From positions 620,001 through 684,000 of the forward strand of contig CAWAMJ010000020.1 of NCBI GenBank assembly GCA_963783085.1: 64,000 nt of DNA, given 5' to 3'. The translations under genes and the position numbers were made by a program. Numbering within the stretch: the first letter of the stretch is position 1; every line of letters begins with the position of its first letter. This DNA comes from CAVYUC01 sp963783085 (GTDB lineage: Bacteria; Bacteroidota; Bacteroidia; Bacteroidales; Prolixibacteraceae). Positions 27,860 to 35,753 of this stretch are shown here, in pieces. Below the pieces are notes generated by a model. It searched no databases and was not told where the DNA came from. It worked only from the letters and a program-made list of their open reading frames with translations.

Positions 27860-27897
27860 TTGTTGGCAGGTATTTTAATTAAAATGTATTAATTTTG
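27860..27897 (+). promoter_or_regulatory. Probable gcvH promoter
   Basis: TAATTTTG at 27890-27897 fits the Bacteroidota -7 consensus TAnnTTTG and is preceded by TTTTGTTG at 27858-27865 near the position of the -33 element. The spacing is a base or two off the ideal. The gcvH start codon follows 26 bases later. Confidence 0.5.
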
Positions 27898-27923
27898 GCA
27901 GAAACATAAATAAATCATTAAAC

Positions 27924-28307
27924 ATGAAAATTCCTGCTGATTTGAAATATACGCAAGACCACGAATGGATACGCGTTGAAGGCGAAACTGCCGTTGTTGG
28001 TGTAACCGATTTTGCTCAGGGCGAATTGGGCGATGTTGTTTTCGTTGAAATTGAAACCGAAGGCGAAGAGCTTGGAAAAGGCGATACTTTCGGTACGGTA
28101 GAGGCAGTGAAGACCGTTTCCGATTTGTTTATGCCGGTAGGTGGCGAAGTAACAAAAGTAAATGAAGCACTAGCCGATGAACCGGAACTTGTAAATAAGG
28201 ATCCGTATGGCGAAGGATGGATGATTAAAATTAAAATTGCAGATCCTTCCGAGCTGGATGATTTGCTTTCAGGAGACGATTACAAAGCAATGGTAGAGGC
28301 GAAATAA
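27924..28307 (+). CDS. gcvH: Glycine cleavage system H protein
   Basis: 127 residues, full length for the family. The lipoyl attachment site is Lys63 in VEAVKTVSD, preceded by the usual GDVVFVEIE and followed by EPELVNKDPYGEGWM. The H protein carries the aminomethyl group between the P, T and L proteins of glycine cleavage through its lipoyl arm. The partner genes gcvP and gcvT are not nearby, which is common in Bacteroidota, where gcvH often stands alone. It has its own probable promoter and a strong terminator behind it, so it appears monocistronic. Confidence 0.97.
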   Translation: MKIPADLKYTQDHEWIRVEGETAVVGVTDFAQGELGDVVFVEIETEGEELGKGDTFGTVEAVKTVSDLFMPVGGEVTKVNEALADEPELVNKDPYGEGWMIKIKIADPSELDDLLSGDDYKAMVEAK

Positions 28308-28362
28308 TAATACATCATAAAATTTTCGATTTTTCCGGCGAATCTGATTTGCCGAAAAAATA

Positions 28363-28400
28363 AAACCAGGACCACTGAAAGTCCTGGTTTTATTTTTTTT
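28363..28400. terminator. Bidirectional rho-independent terminator between gcvH and nrdJ
   Basis: Stem AAAACCAGGAC (28363-28373) pairs perfectly with GTCCTGGTTTT (28382-28392) around an 8-base loop, followed by a T run on the plus strand and preceded by A-rich sequence that gives a U run on the minus strand. It sits between two convergent genes and can serve both. Confidence 0.9.
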
Positions 28401-28423
28401 AAACCTTTAAAATTTCCGGGAAA

Positions 28424-30988
28424 TCAGCCGCATTTCGACGAACCACAGGTAAGGCAGGTTAAACAACCTTCCTGGTACACCACGTCGTCTGAGCCGCATT
28501 CGCCACATTTGGCATCCTCGGCGAGTGTTCCGTCGGGAATGTATTTTTTCAGCGCTCTGGCAACGCCGGCTTTCCACGAGTTAATGGTTTCATTGTCGAG
28601 TTGCAGGCTGGTAACCAGTTCCACAACTTTGTGAATTGGCATTCCGTGGCGTAACGTTCCGGAAATCAGCTTCGCGTAATTCCAGAATACCGGGTTGAAT
28701 TTGTGAGACAATCCTTCAATGGTCGTTTTGTAGCCGCGTTTATTGATGTATTGAAAATCGTAACGCGAATTTCCTTCTCCGTCATAACTTTTAATAATGT
28801 AACCTTTGGAAATGGAGCGGGGAAGCAGAATTCCATCTTCGTCGTCGGATAAACCGGTGAAAATTTCGTATGGCTTATTGTCCATCAAACCAATGAATGC
28901 AACCCATTTTTCCTTATTGTTTTGAAAACGCACTACATCAGCCTCCAGTTTTTCCGGACGTTTTGTCGGGAACGAACCATCTTTTTTCTTATCTCTAACG
29001 TTGTTTGAAATCAGCACGCCCGATCGCGATCCGTCGCGGTAAACAGTAACACCTTTGCATCCGCTTTTCCAGGCTTCGAAATACAATTGTCCAACCAACT
29101 CTTCTGTTGCAGAAGATGGCAAATTAATGGTTACGCTGATGGAGTGATCCACCCATTTCTGGATTCGTCCCTGCATACGTACTTTGGCAAGCCAATCCAC
29201 ATCGTTTGAAGTTGCTTTATAATATGGTGACTTTTTAACCATTTCGTCCAGTTCTTCCTCCGAATATTCGCGGCTCATATCGTAACCGTTTTTCTCCATC
29301 CATACTTTAAATTTATGGTGAAATACGATATATTCTTCCCAGTGGTCGCCTATTTCATCAATAAAATCAACGCGCACATCTTTGTCTCCCGGATTTACTT
29401 TTCTGCGGCGTTTGTATACCGGCATAAAAACCGGCTCGATTCCGGAGGTGGTTTGCGTCATTAAACTGGTGGTGCCGGTGGGGGCAATCGTTAGCAATGC
29501 AATATTTCTGCGGCCGTATTTTTCCATCTCTTCATACCATGAAGGGTCTGCATCTTTCAGCCGGTTAATAAACGGATTGTCTTTTTCGCGCTGGATGTCG
29601 AAAATGGCAAACGGACCACGTTCTTTCGCCAGGTGAACCGATGACCGGTATGATTCGAGCGCGACTGTTTTGTGAATCTCTTCTGAAAAATCAATGGCAA
29701 TATCGCTGCCGTATTGCAATCCCAAAGCGGCGAGCATGTCGCCCTCGGCTGTGATGCCAATTCCTGTCCGGCGGCCTTCGTTTGCTTTCTTTTTAATATT
29801 TTCCCACAGCTTTTTCTCGACCAGTTTAATTTCTTCACTCTCCGGATCGGAATTTACTTTTTCAAGGATTGCATCGATTTTTTCAAGTTCCAAATCGATG
29901 ATGTCATCCATGATCCGCTGTGCGTAATGAACATGTTCTTTAAAAAGGGTGAAATTGAATTTCGCGTCGGGTGTAAATGGCCCATCTACATATGAGTAAA
30001 GATTTATGGCGAGCAGTCGGCAACTATCGTACGGACAAAGCGGAATTTCGCCGCACGGATTGGTGGAAACGGTGCGGTAGCCTAAATCGGCATAACAATC
30101 GGGCACTGATTCTTTGATGATGGTATCCCAAAACAGAATTCCAGGTTCCGCTGATTTCCACGCGTTTTTAACAATTTTCGACCACAATTTGCCGGCATCT
30201 ATTTCTTTTTTATAAATCGGTTTTTTGGCGTCGATGGGATAGTGCTGTACATAGTTTTTCCCTTCTTCCACCGCTTTCATAAAACCATCTTCTATTTTTA
30301 CCGAAACGTTGGCGCCGGTTACCTTTCCCTGTTCCAGTTTGGCATCGATGAAACTTTCCGAATCGGGATGTTTAATGGACACCGACAACATTAATGCGCC
30401 ACGCCGGCCATCCTGCGCTACTTCGCGGGTAGAGTTCGAATAACGTTCCATGAACGGGACAATGCCGGTGGATGTGAGCGCTGAATTTTTTACGGGCGAA
30501 CCTTTTGGACGGATGTGCGAAAGATCGTGTCCAACCCCGCCACGGCGTTTCATCAGTTGCACCTGTTCCTGATCGATTTTCATAATTCCGCCGTACGAAT
30601 CGGAATCTTTTTCATTACCAACAACAAAACAATTGGAAAGCGACGCAACTTGAAAATCATTGCCAATTCCCGTCATTGGGCCGCCCTGAGGTACGATGTA
30701 TTTAAATTCCTTCAATACCGCATGAATCTCTTCTTCGGTCAACGGATTGGGATACCGTTTTTCTATTCGTGCAATTTCTTTTGCCAGTCGGTGGTGCATG
30801 TCTTCGGGTGAAATCTCAAATATGTTTCCGAAAGAATCTTTCAGTGCATATTTATTCACCCAAACCCGTGCCGCCAAATCATCTCCTTTAAAATACCTTA
30901 ATGAAGCGTTAATTGCTTCTTCCTGTGAATACATTTTTTTACCGGAGGGGGTTTTTACTGATGCTTCTTTGTATGCCATAGTGTCCAA
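28424..30988 (-). CDS. nrdJ: Adenosylcobalamin-dependent (class II) ribonucleotide reductase
   Basis: 854 residues, normal for the Bacteroidota NrdJ type. The active-site region is NPCGEIPLCPYDSCRLLAIN, with the radical-handling Cys and Glu. SLSNCFV near residue 115 supplies the N-terminal redox cysteine. The C-terminus carries a cysteine-rich tail (CGECGSDD, then CLTCLTCGSSKCG), the usual shuttle for electrons from thioredoxin. The enzyme reduces ribonucleotides to deoxyribonucleotides with coenzyme B12 and works with or without oxygen. A start at MAYKEAS (30979) is equally possible. No partner gene or B12 riboswitch is seen upstream. Confidence 0.95.
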   Translation of the reverse strand: MDTMAYKEASVKTPSGKKMYSQEEAINASLRYFKGDDLAARVWVNKYALKDSFGNIFEISPEDMHHRLAKEIARIEKRYPNPLTEEEIHAVLKEFKYIVPQGGPMTGIGNDFQVASLSNCFVVGNEKDSDSYGGIMKIDQEQVQLMKRRGGVGHDLSHIRPKGSPVKNSALTSTGIVPFMERYSNSTREVAQDGRRGALMLSVSIKHPDSESFIDAKLEQGKVTGANVSVKIEDGFMKAVEEGKNYVQHYPIDAKKPIYKKEIDAGKLWSKIVKNAWKSAEPGILFWDTIIKESVPDCYADLGYRTVSTNPCGEIPLCPYDSCRLLAINLYSYVDGPFTPDAKFNFTLFKEHVHYAQRIMDDIIDLELEKIDAILEKVNSDPESEEIKLVEKKLWENIKKKANEGRRTGIGITAEGDMLAALGLQYGSDIAIDFSEEIHKTVALESYRSSVHLAKERGPFAIFDIQREKDNPFINRLKDADPSWYEEMEKYGRRNIALLTIAPTGTTSLMTQTTSGIEPVFMPVYKRRRKVNPGDKDVRVDFIDEIGDHWEEYIVFHHKFKVWMEKNGYDMSREYSEEELDEMVKKSPYYKATSNDVDWLAKVRMQGRIQKWVDHSISVTINLPSSATEELVGQLYFEAWKSGCKGVTVYRDGSRSGVLISNNVRDKKKDGSFPTKRPEKLEADVVRFQNNKEKWVAFIGLMDNKPYEIFTGLSDDEDGILLPRSISKGYIIKSYDGEGNSRYDFQYINKRGYKTTIEGLSHKFNPVFWNYAKLISGTLRHGMPIHKVVELVTSLQLDNETINSWKAGVARALKKYIPDGTLAEDAKCGECGSDDVVYQEGCLTCLTCGSSKCG

Positions 30989-31301
30989 TTAAAAAAGGTT
31001 TTAAATTCTAATGATTGATAATATTAAAAATATTAAATTAAGCTTTTCAGAAATTGCGTTACGCAAGATAAAACACAATCCAGAGAAATGGCATACTTTC
31101 ATTGGAAAAAAAATGAAAAGTTATCAACTTTGAAAGTATAATATTCTCAAATAGAGTAATATATCCTGTTGGTCTCCGTGGAAAGTTTCCAAAAAAATCA
31201 AATTAACCGTTGGAAAACCCGCATGTTTTGTATCGAATTTTTGGTTAAAAAAAACCAAAATTTGAAGAAAAAAACACCAACAAATTACGTGCAAATTCAG
31301 C
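30989..31301. other. Upstream region of nrdJ and downstream region of waaA
   Basis: 313 AT-rich bases between two minus-strand genes. They hold the nrdJ promoter, presumably, but I could not pick a convincing -33/-7 pair. A hairpin-like stretch AATTTTTGGTTAAAAAAAAC/CAAAATT around 31236-31265 could terminate waaA. I looked for a cobalamin riboswitch and saw no B12-box. Confidence 0.4.
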
Positions 31302-32537
31302 TTATTTGTTGAAAACTTTTTTTATGATAACAGAAGTAGAACCAATATTGCTTTGAACATATTTTTTTGAAACCGCTGATGCGGTAGCAAGTTTGTCTTC
31401 ATTACTCAAAAGGCTGTTTAGCGTGTTTTTCAGGTCCTGAAAATTATGAACCGGAAAAGCACCGCCTTTTGAAACCAAATCCACCGCTTCCCTGAATTTT
31501 TGATAATTTGGACCGAAAACCACCGGAAGCCCGAAAGTGGCTGCTTCCAGAATGTTGTGGATTCCCACGCCAAAACCTCCGCCAATATATGCCAGTTCTC
31601 CGTAGCGGTACAGCGACGAAAGTATTCCGACCGAATCAATAATCAAAACCTGGTAATTTTCGGCATCCGGTTCTTTCAATTTGCTGATTCTGATAAAAGG
31701 GTTTTTCAACATTTCTTCCAGCTTATTCAAATTAGCCGGGGTTACTTCGTGTGGCGCAAAAATAATTTTCACGTCGTTTCGGTTGTTGATGAACGCCGAA
31801 AGCAGCTCTTCATCGGGTTTCCACGTGCTGCCGGCCACAATGAGCGGTGAATTTCCCTTAAACTTGTCAACAATCGGGATAAGTTTTGAACCGGCAGCTA
31901 TCGATGCCACCCGATCAAAACGCGTGTCTCCGGAAATCGTGAAGTTTGTTAATCCGACGGATGCAAGCAATTGTGCCGATTTTTCATCCTGAACAAAAAA
32001 ATGATCAAACCCAAACAACATTTTGCGGTACCATTTTGCCCAGGAAGTTTTTTTAAAAAATTGCTGGTTCAATCTGAAAATAGCTGAAACAATGTACAGT
32101 GGAATATTTTGTTTATTCAATTCCGATATGAAAAAATACCAGTATTCGTATTTAACAAAAAATACTTTTTCGGGGCGGACATTACCGATAAAAAACCGCG
32201 CATTTTTGCGGGTATCAAGAGGCAGGTAAAATACAACGTCGGCTTTAGCGTAGTTTTGGCGAGTTTCGTAACCTGAAGGTGAGAAAAAAGTAAGTATAAT
32301 TTTATATTCCGGAAACCGGTGTTTGATTTCTTCGATAACCGGGCGCCCCTGCTCAAACTCGCCCAGCGACGCACAGTGAAACCAAATATAACGAGCATTT
32401 TTATCAATTTGCGACAAAAGGTTTTCTTTCCAGTTTTTGCGCCCGTTTATAAAAAGCCGTGCTTTTTCATTAAAGAAAGCTGTAAAACGGATGATTGCAG
32501 CGTAAATAAAAATTCCGATTTTATAGAGAAATGTCAT
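31302..32537 (-). CDS. waaA: 3-deoxy-D-manno-octulosonic acid (Kdo) transferase
   Basis: 411 residues. The N-terminus has one membrane anchor (YKIGIFIYAAIIRFTAFF), then the signature WFHCASLGEFEQGRPVIEEI, whose Glu is the proposed catalytic base of WaaA. YLPLDTRKN and KYEYWYFF follow, and the C-terminal GT-B half has GGGFGVGIHNILEAATFGLP for CMP-Kdo binding. It transfers Kdo to lipid A precursor at the inner membrane, which fits a Gram-negative envelope. It is 25 bases downstream of the lycopene-cyclase-domain gene on the same strand, so the two are probably cotranscribed. Confidence 0.95.
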   Translation of the reverse strand: MTFLYKIGIFIYAAIIRFTAFFNEKARLFINGRKNWKENLLSQIDKNARYIWFHCASLGEFEQGRPVIEEIKHRFPEYKIILTFFSPSGYETRQNYAKADVVFYLPLDTRKNARFFIGNVRPEKVFFVKYEYWYFFISELNKQNIPLYIVSAIFRLNQQFFKKTSWAKWYRKMLFGFDHFFVQDEKSAQLLASVGLTNFTISGDTRFDRVASIAAGSKLIPIVDKFKGNSPLIVAGSTWKPDEELLSAFINNRNDVKIIFAPHEVTPANLNKLEEMLKNPFIRISKLKEPDAENYQVLIIDSVGILSSLYRYGELAYIGGGFGVGIHNILEAATFGLPVVFGPNYQKFREAVDLVSKGGAFPVHNFQDLKNTLNSLLSNEDKLATASAVSKKYVQSNIGSTSVIIKKVFNK

Positions 32538-32562
32538 TTCATTCTTTTTTTATCACCAATTT

Positions 32563-33252
32563 TTAATAAAACCGTTGCTGTTTCAGGAATTCGTAAACGG
32601 TTACATTGATAAACAGAAGCAGAAAAAGATAACCGAAGTTTTCAACCGGCACCGTCGCCAGTTTCAGCCCCATGATATGATCGCTATTGTATTCCATTAT
32701 CGGTAAGGCAGTTATAGCAATTTCGATAAGAAAAAGGGGGATCAGTGAAAATAAAAATGCCAGGTAAAATTTGCTGAAATGTTCTTTGAAACGGTTTCTG
32801 AAAATGGTGTATCCAAAATAAATGGCGAGTAAAAAGAAGGTAAAAAAAGTGTATAATTTTTCCCGTCCGAAATAAGCAATCAATCCAAAAACAATAAGCA
32901 GAACAAGGCTGACTGCAACGGTTATGTTGGGTTTCCCCCAAAGCGGGAACTTTACCTTCAGCGTTTCATAAACCAGGACAAATGAATAGGGTACCACCAA
33001 AAAAAAGAACCAGTCTTCCATGGGTATCTTCATGATTTTAAGTCCGGTTAGGAACGCCGGATTATGGTACCACATTTCAAACTGGATAAACCGCATGTCC
33101 CATAAGAGAAAAATGATACCGGTTAAAGCAATGGCGGGGAAAAGGTATTTTAATTTGCTGTAAAACTGAACTTTTTTACCGAAACTGAATGCCAGCGAAA
33201 TAACAAGCAATAGCATTAACAGTAAAAAGTATGTAAAATGTTTCAAATCCAT
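32563..33252 (-). CDS. Lycopene cyclase domain protein (CrtYcd type)
   Basis: 229 residues from the ATG at 33252; an in-frame start six codons upstream exists but lacks support. It is a membrane protein with six or seven spans. The two halves each carry the family motif: PMEDWFFFLVVPYSF in the first and PVENFGYLFLLLFINV in the second, as in fused CrtYc-CrtYd cyclases of Bacteroidota and archaea. The family closes the beta rings of lycopene to form beta-carotene. No other carotenoid gene is within the window. An alternative is a non-carotenoid member of this membrane fold. Confidence 0.82.
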   Translation of the reverse strand: MDLKHFTYFLLLMLLLVISLAFSFGKKVQFYSKLKYLFPAIALTGIIFLLWDMRFIQFEMWYHNPAFLTGLKIMKIPMEDWFFFLVVPYSFVLVYETLKVKFPLWGKPNITVAVSLVLLIVFGLIAYFGREKLYTFFTFFLLAIYFGYTIFRNRFKEHFSKFYLAFLFSLIPLFLIEIAITALPIMEYNSDHIMGLKLATVPVENFGYLFLLLFINVTVYEFLKQQRFY

Positions 33253-33375
33253 GTTGGAAATTTGCGGCAAAGTTAACCGAAAACTTAAAATTGGCCGCTA
33301 TTCCAACAGAGTGATATTTCAAAATTGGCTGCTTTTTTAAAATCAGTCATTGGCGTCCGGTTAAATGGTATAAAT

Positions 33376-33460
33376 GGCTAAAGCCCTTCTGTGCAAAGGT
33401 TTTATTGCCCCCGGCTTAAGCCGGGGGTTAACTTTGGAGCGCGAAACACTGGCTTTAGCC
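33376..33460. repeat. REP-like nested palindrome
   Basis: A perfect 20-base palindrome at 33408-33427 (CCCCCGGCTTAAGCCGGGGG) lies between outer arms GGCTAAAGCC (33376-33385) and GGCTTTAGCC (33451-33460). The element fills part of the 301-base gap between the lycopene-cyclase gene and the GH50-like gene. GGCTAAAGCC palindromes of this style recur in many Bacteroidota genomes. No coding sequence is seen in the rest of the gap. Confidence 0.8.
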
Positions 33461-33553
33461 GTTAACTTTAAAACTTTCATTATCAGTGAAGAAGAATAAT
33501 TGTGTTCCAACTTATTTTTATTAATTAAAATATTTCGTGGGCACCAGTGAAAA

Positions 33554-33907
33554 TTAATAGTGAATGGGTGGAATTTTTACAATGGTTTTGGAAAAAGGGG
33601 CAGTTTCACCTGCAGCCACTTTATACATTTTCCGATGTGTTTTTTTTGCGGCATCCGTCAGTTTCCTGTAAGGTTTGTTGCAAATATCCATAAACCCAAT
33701 GTTGTAATTTTCGCCGTCGAAGCGGCCCAAAACCGGTTGGTCGAGCCACTGGAAATAGTGAATACCAATCAGTTCCGGCCGGGCCAGGCCCTGTTCCACA
33801 TAATACCGGTAGGCAGTTCCGCGGGCTTCCTGCGAAAGCGCTCCCTGTATTCCGGAAGCAGGTAAACCCCGATCGGTAGCTCCAAAATGGAATTCACCAA
33901 TCATCAC
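33554..33907 (-). CDS. GH50-like agarase-type protein, C-terminal fragment (frameshifted)
   Basis: 117 residues from an internal ATG; the frame is open upstream to about 34015 and reads DLLYKAGERFDVFSINGYGN, continuing the main fragment. It contains the likely catalytic nucleophile Glu in IGEFHFGATDRG (codon 33893-33895), a motif typical of GH50 agarases. YFQWLDQPVLGRFDGENYN follows, which shapes the end of the barrel. On its own the fragment cannot be active, because the acid/base residue lies in the other frame. Confidence 0.75.
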   Translation of the reverse strand: MMIGEFHFGATDRGLPASGIQGALSQEARGTAYRYYVEQGLARPELIGIHYFQWLDQPVLGRFDGENYNIGFMDICNKPYRKLTDAAKKTHRKMYKVAAGETAPFSKTIVKIPPIHY

Positions 33908-33968
33908 CGGTTTTCCGCTGATCCGGGCAATTTCTGCAGTTTCAGGCGGACCGGGATTTCCGTAGCCA

Positions 33969-35675
33969 TTAATCGAAAAAACATCGAATCGTTCGCCGGC
34001 TTTGTACAGTAAATCCGGAACTTATCCACGCATAACGCATGCCCAGGTTCAGGTGGTTCGGATCTACTTTCTCCACTTCATCACATGGCACATTTACATA
34101 TTTTGCCACCAGTACTTCAGAAAAAACCATAAAATCTTTTTTCGAATTTTCCGACGGATATTCATCAAAAACCTGCATTGTGATTTCGTTGAAATTGTTC
34201 AGGTTCAGTTTCCAGCTTTTATTGAATTCGCCGATTGATGAATATCGTTCCGACAACCAGGTTGCAAACTCTTTTTTCGATGCTGATGATTGCTGCGTGC
34301 CGAACATTTCAAATGCAATGTCGTTGGCGCCAAATGCCCAGTGCGGTTCATTTCTCAGAAAGTATCCGATTAACCAGCGATCGTTTTTGAAATCATTCAA
34401 CTGTTGAGCAAAAATTTTAGCATTTTCAGCATATTCATCGGAAAAAACATCCGGAAAATCGCGGTATAGCTGAACCTTGGCCGAAGGAAAGTTGGATAGC
34501 GGCAATACATAAGGAACGCCGGCATTCCGCGCATATTCGATATCCGACCAGTTCCCGATGGTATTGATTCCTAATTCACGGATTTGGCTGGTGGTAATTT
34601 TTTCCCAGTTTTCCCGCCATTTTTCACCAAAAGTCCGCATCAGGTTTATCCGGTAAAAGTCGGCCATAACAAATTCGCCGCGGGCGGAATATGCGTCACG
34701 ATAAAGTTCATCCGTGGAATCAGGAAGCCATTTAAACAGGTTTTCCTGTCCCGAAATTAATCCGGAAACATTGTCGCGGATGCAATCCACACCCACGGAA
34801 ACAAACGCATAACCTTCGGGATCGACCAGCCACCAGCGTTTTCCGTCGTTGTGGGTCCTGAAAAAACCAGTAGCTTCAAACTGTTTTTCTTTCCAGCCGC
34901 CATATTTGCTCCGGTTTTTCGGGATTGAGGAAACATCTGAACCGGTAAACTGTTCATTCAGCATTTTCGTCAGCTCATTTTCGTTTTTTGTTTTTCCCGG
35001 CCAGTCTTTTGCCGTCCATTGTCCCAGTTCGTCAACAACAGGTTTTTCGGGTGCCGGATATGGTTCTGGCAATTCTTCGGTTAAATAAACCGCAGCAACT
35101 TCGAATTGCGGCTTAAAATACGGCTCCTGATACGGCCCGAACCGTACCACCACTTTTGCAATATCTTCGGGTTTCATGCGGTTTCCCAGCACAGTGCCTT
35201 TTAGCTGGCGTGGAAAGCGATCCATAAAAATTTCCTGTCCGTTGAGGTACCCGAGCGGGAAAATCACTTTTGTTTTCAGCTTCGGAAGAACACCGATTTT
35301 TGCCGACATACGCGGCATTCCTTCTGTATCGCCGGCAACCGAACCGCTTTGCGCAATAATGCCGGCTGATGAATTTTCCTTCCGGTAGAATTCAAGATTG
35401 ACCACCGCGCTGAAATTGTTTTCGTGCCAGATTTCGCATACCAGATATTTGGCATGTTTCCAGTTTTCAGTACTGGTTCCCTGCCAAACGATCAAACTCT
35501 GGTTTTCAGCGTAGGGAATCACTTCCAGCACGTTCCCATTAAAACCTTTTCCTGGTTTCAGCGCGCTGATCCCCTGATTTTTACTTTGGATTTTTTCAAT
35601 GCTGAATTCGGTAGATGTTTGGGCAAAACATGAGAATGCAGCGAAAATGAGAAGTAAAAAATACAATGATTTCAT
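33969..35675 (-). CDS. GH50-like agarase-type protein, main fragment (frameshifted)
   Basis: Start at 35675 gives the signal peptide MKSLYFLLLIFAAFSCFAQ. A beta-sandwich (carbohydrate-binding-like) module occupies roughly residues 20-200, then the TIM-barrel part begins with FFRTHNDGKRWWLVDPEGY. The likely acid/base is Glu443 in RNEPHW. The frame fails near 34015, where one extra G turns SSDLLYKAGE into SSGFTVQSRR. Repair gives a protein of about 706 residues running to 33554. GH50 enzymes cut agarose-type galactans; the neighbouring beta-galactosidase on the same strand fits galactan breakdown. Family assignment is by motif, and other clan-A families are possible. Confidence 0.75.
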   Translation of the reverse strand: MKSLYFLLLIFAAFSCFAQTSTEFSIEKIQSKNQGISALKPGKGFNGNVLEVIPYAENQSLIVWQGTSTENWKHAKYLVCEIWHENNFSAVVNLEFYRKENSSAGIIAQSGSVAGDTEGMPRMSAKIGVLPKLKTKVIFPLGYLNGQEIFMDRFPRQLKGTVLGNRMKPEDIAKVVVRFGPYQEPYFKPQFEVAAVYLTEELPEPYPAPEKPVVDELGQWTAKDWPGKTKNENELTKMLNEQFTGSDVSSIPKNRSKYGGWKEKQFEATGFFRTHNDGKRWWLVDPEGYAFVSVGVDCIRDNVSGLISGQENLFKWLPDSTDELYRDAYSARGEFVMADFYRINLMRTFGEKWRENWEKITTSQIRELGINTIGNWSDIEYARNAGVPYVLPLSNFPSAKVQLYRDFPDVFSDEYAENAKIFAQQLNDFKNDRWLIGYFLRNEPHWAFGANDIAFEMFGTQQSSASKKEFATWLSERYSSIGEFNKSWKLNLNNFNEITMQVFDEYPSENSKKDFMVFSEVLVAKYVNVPCDEVEKVDPNHLNLGMRYAWISSGFTVQSRRTIRCFFD

Positions 35676-35706
35676 TTTGATTTGGTTTAGATTTGATGGT
35701 AGCATG

Positions 35707-35743
35707 AACAACTGCAGCGAGATTAATTTCCGCTGCAGTTGTT
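35707..35743. other. Strong intercistronic hairpin
   Basis: Arms AACAACTGCAGCG (35707-35719) and CGCTGCAGTTGTT (35731-35743) pair perfectly over 13 bases with an 11-base loop. It lies between the GH2 gene and the GH50-like gene on the minus strand. The T run follows on the plus strand, not on the transcribed side, so it is more likely an mRNA-stabilising or processing hairpin than a simple terminator. Confidence 0.75.
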
Positions 35744-35753
35744 TTATTTCGGT

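Noticed and set aside
30989..31301. Cobalamin riboswitch upstream of nrdJ
   Set aside because: No B12-box or suitable paired structure was found on the minus strand; the region is simple AT-rich DNA.
33408..33427. Terminator for the GH50-like or cyclase gene
   Set aside because: The palindrome has no U run on either side and is nested in outer repeat arms, so a REP-like element is the better reading.
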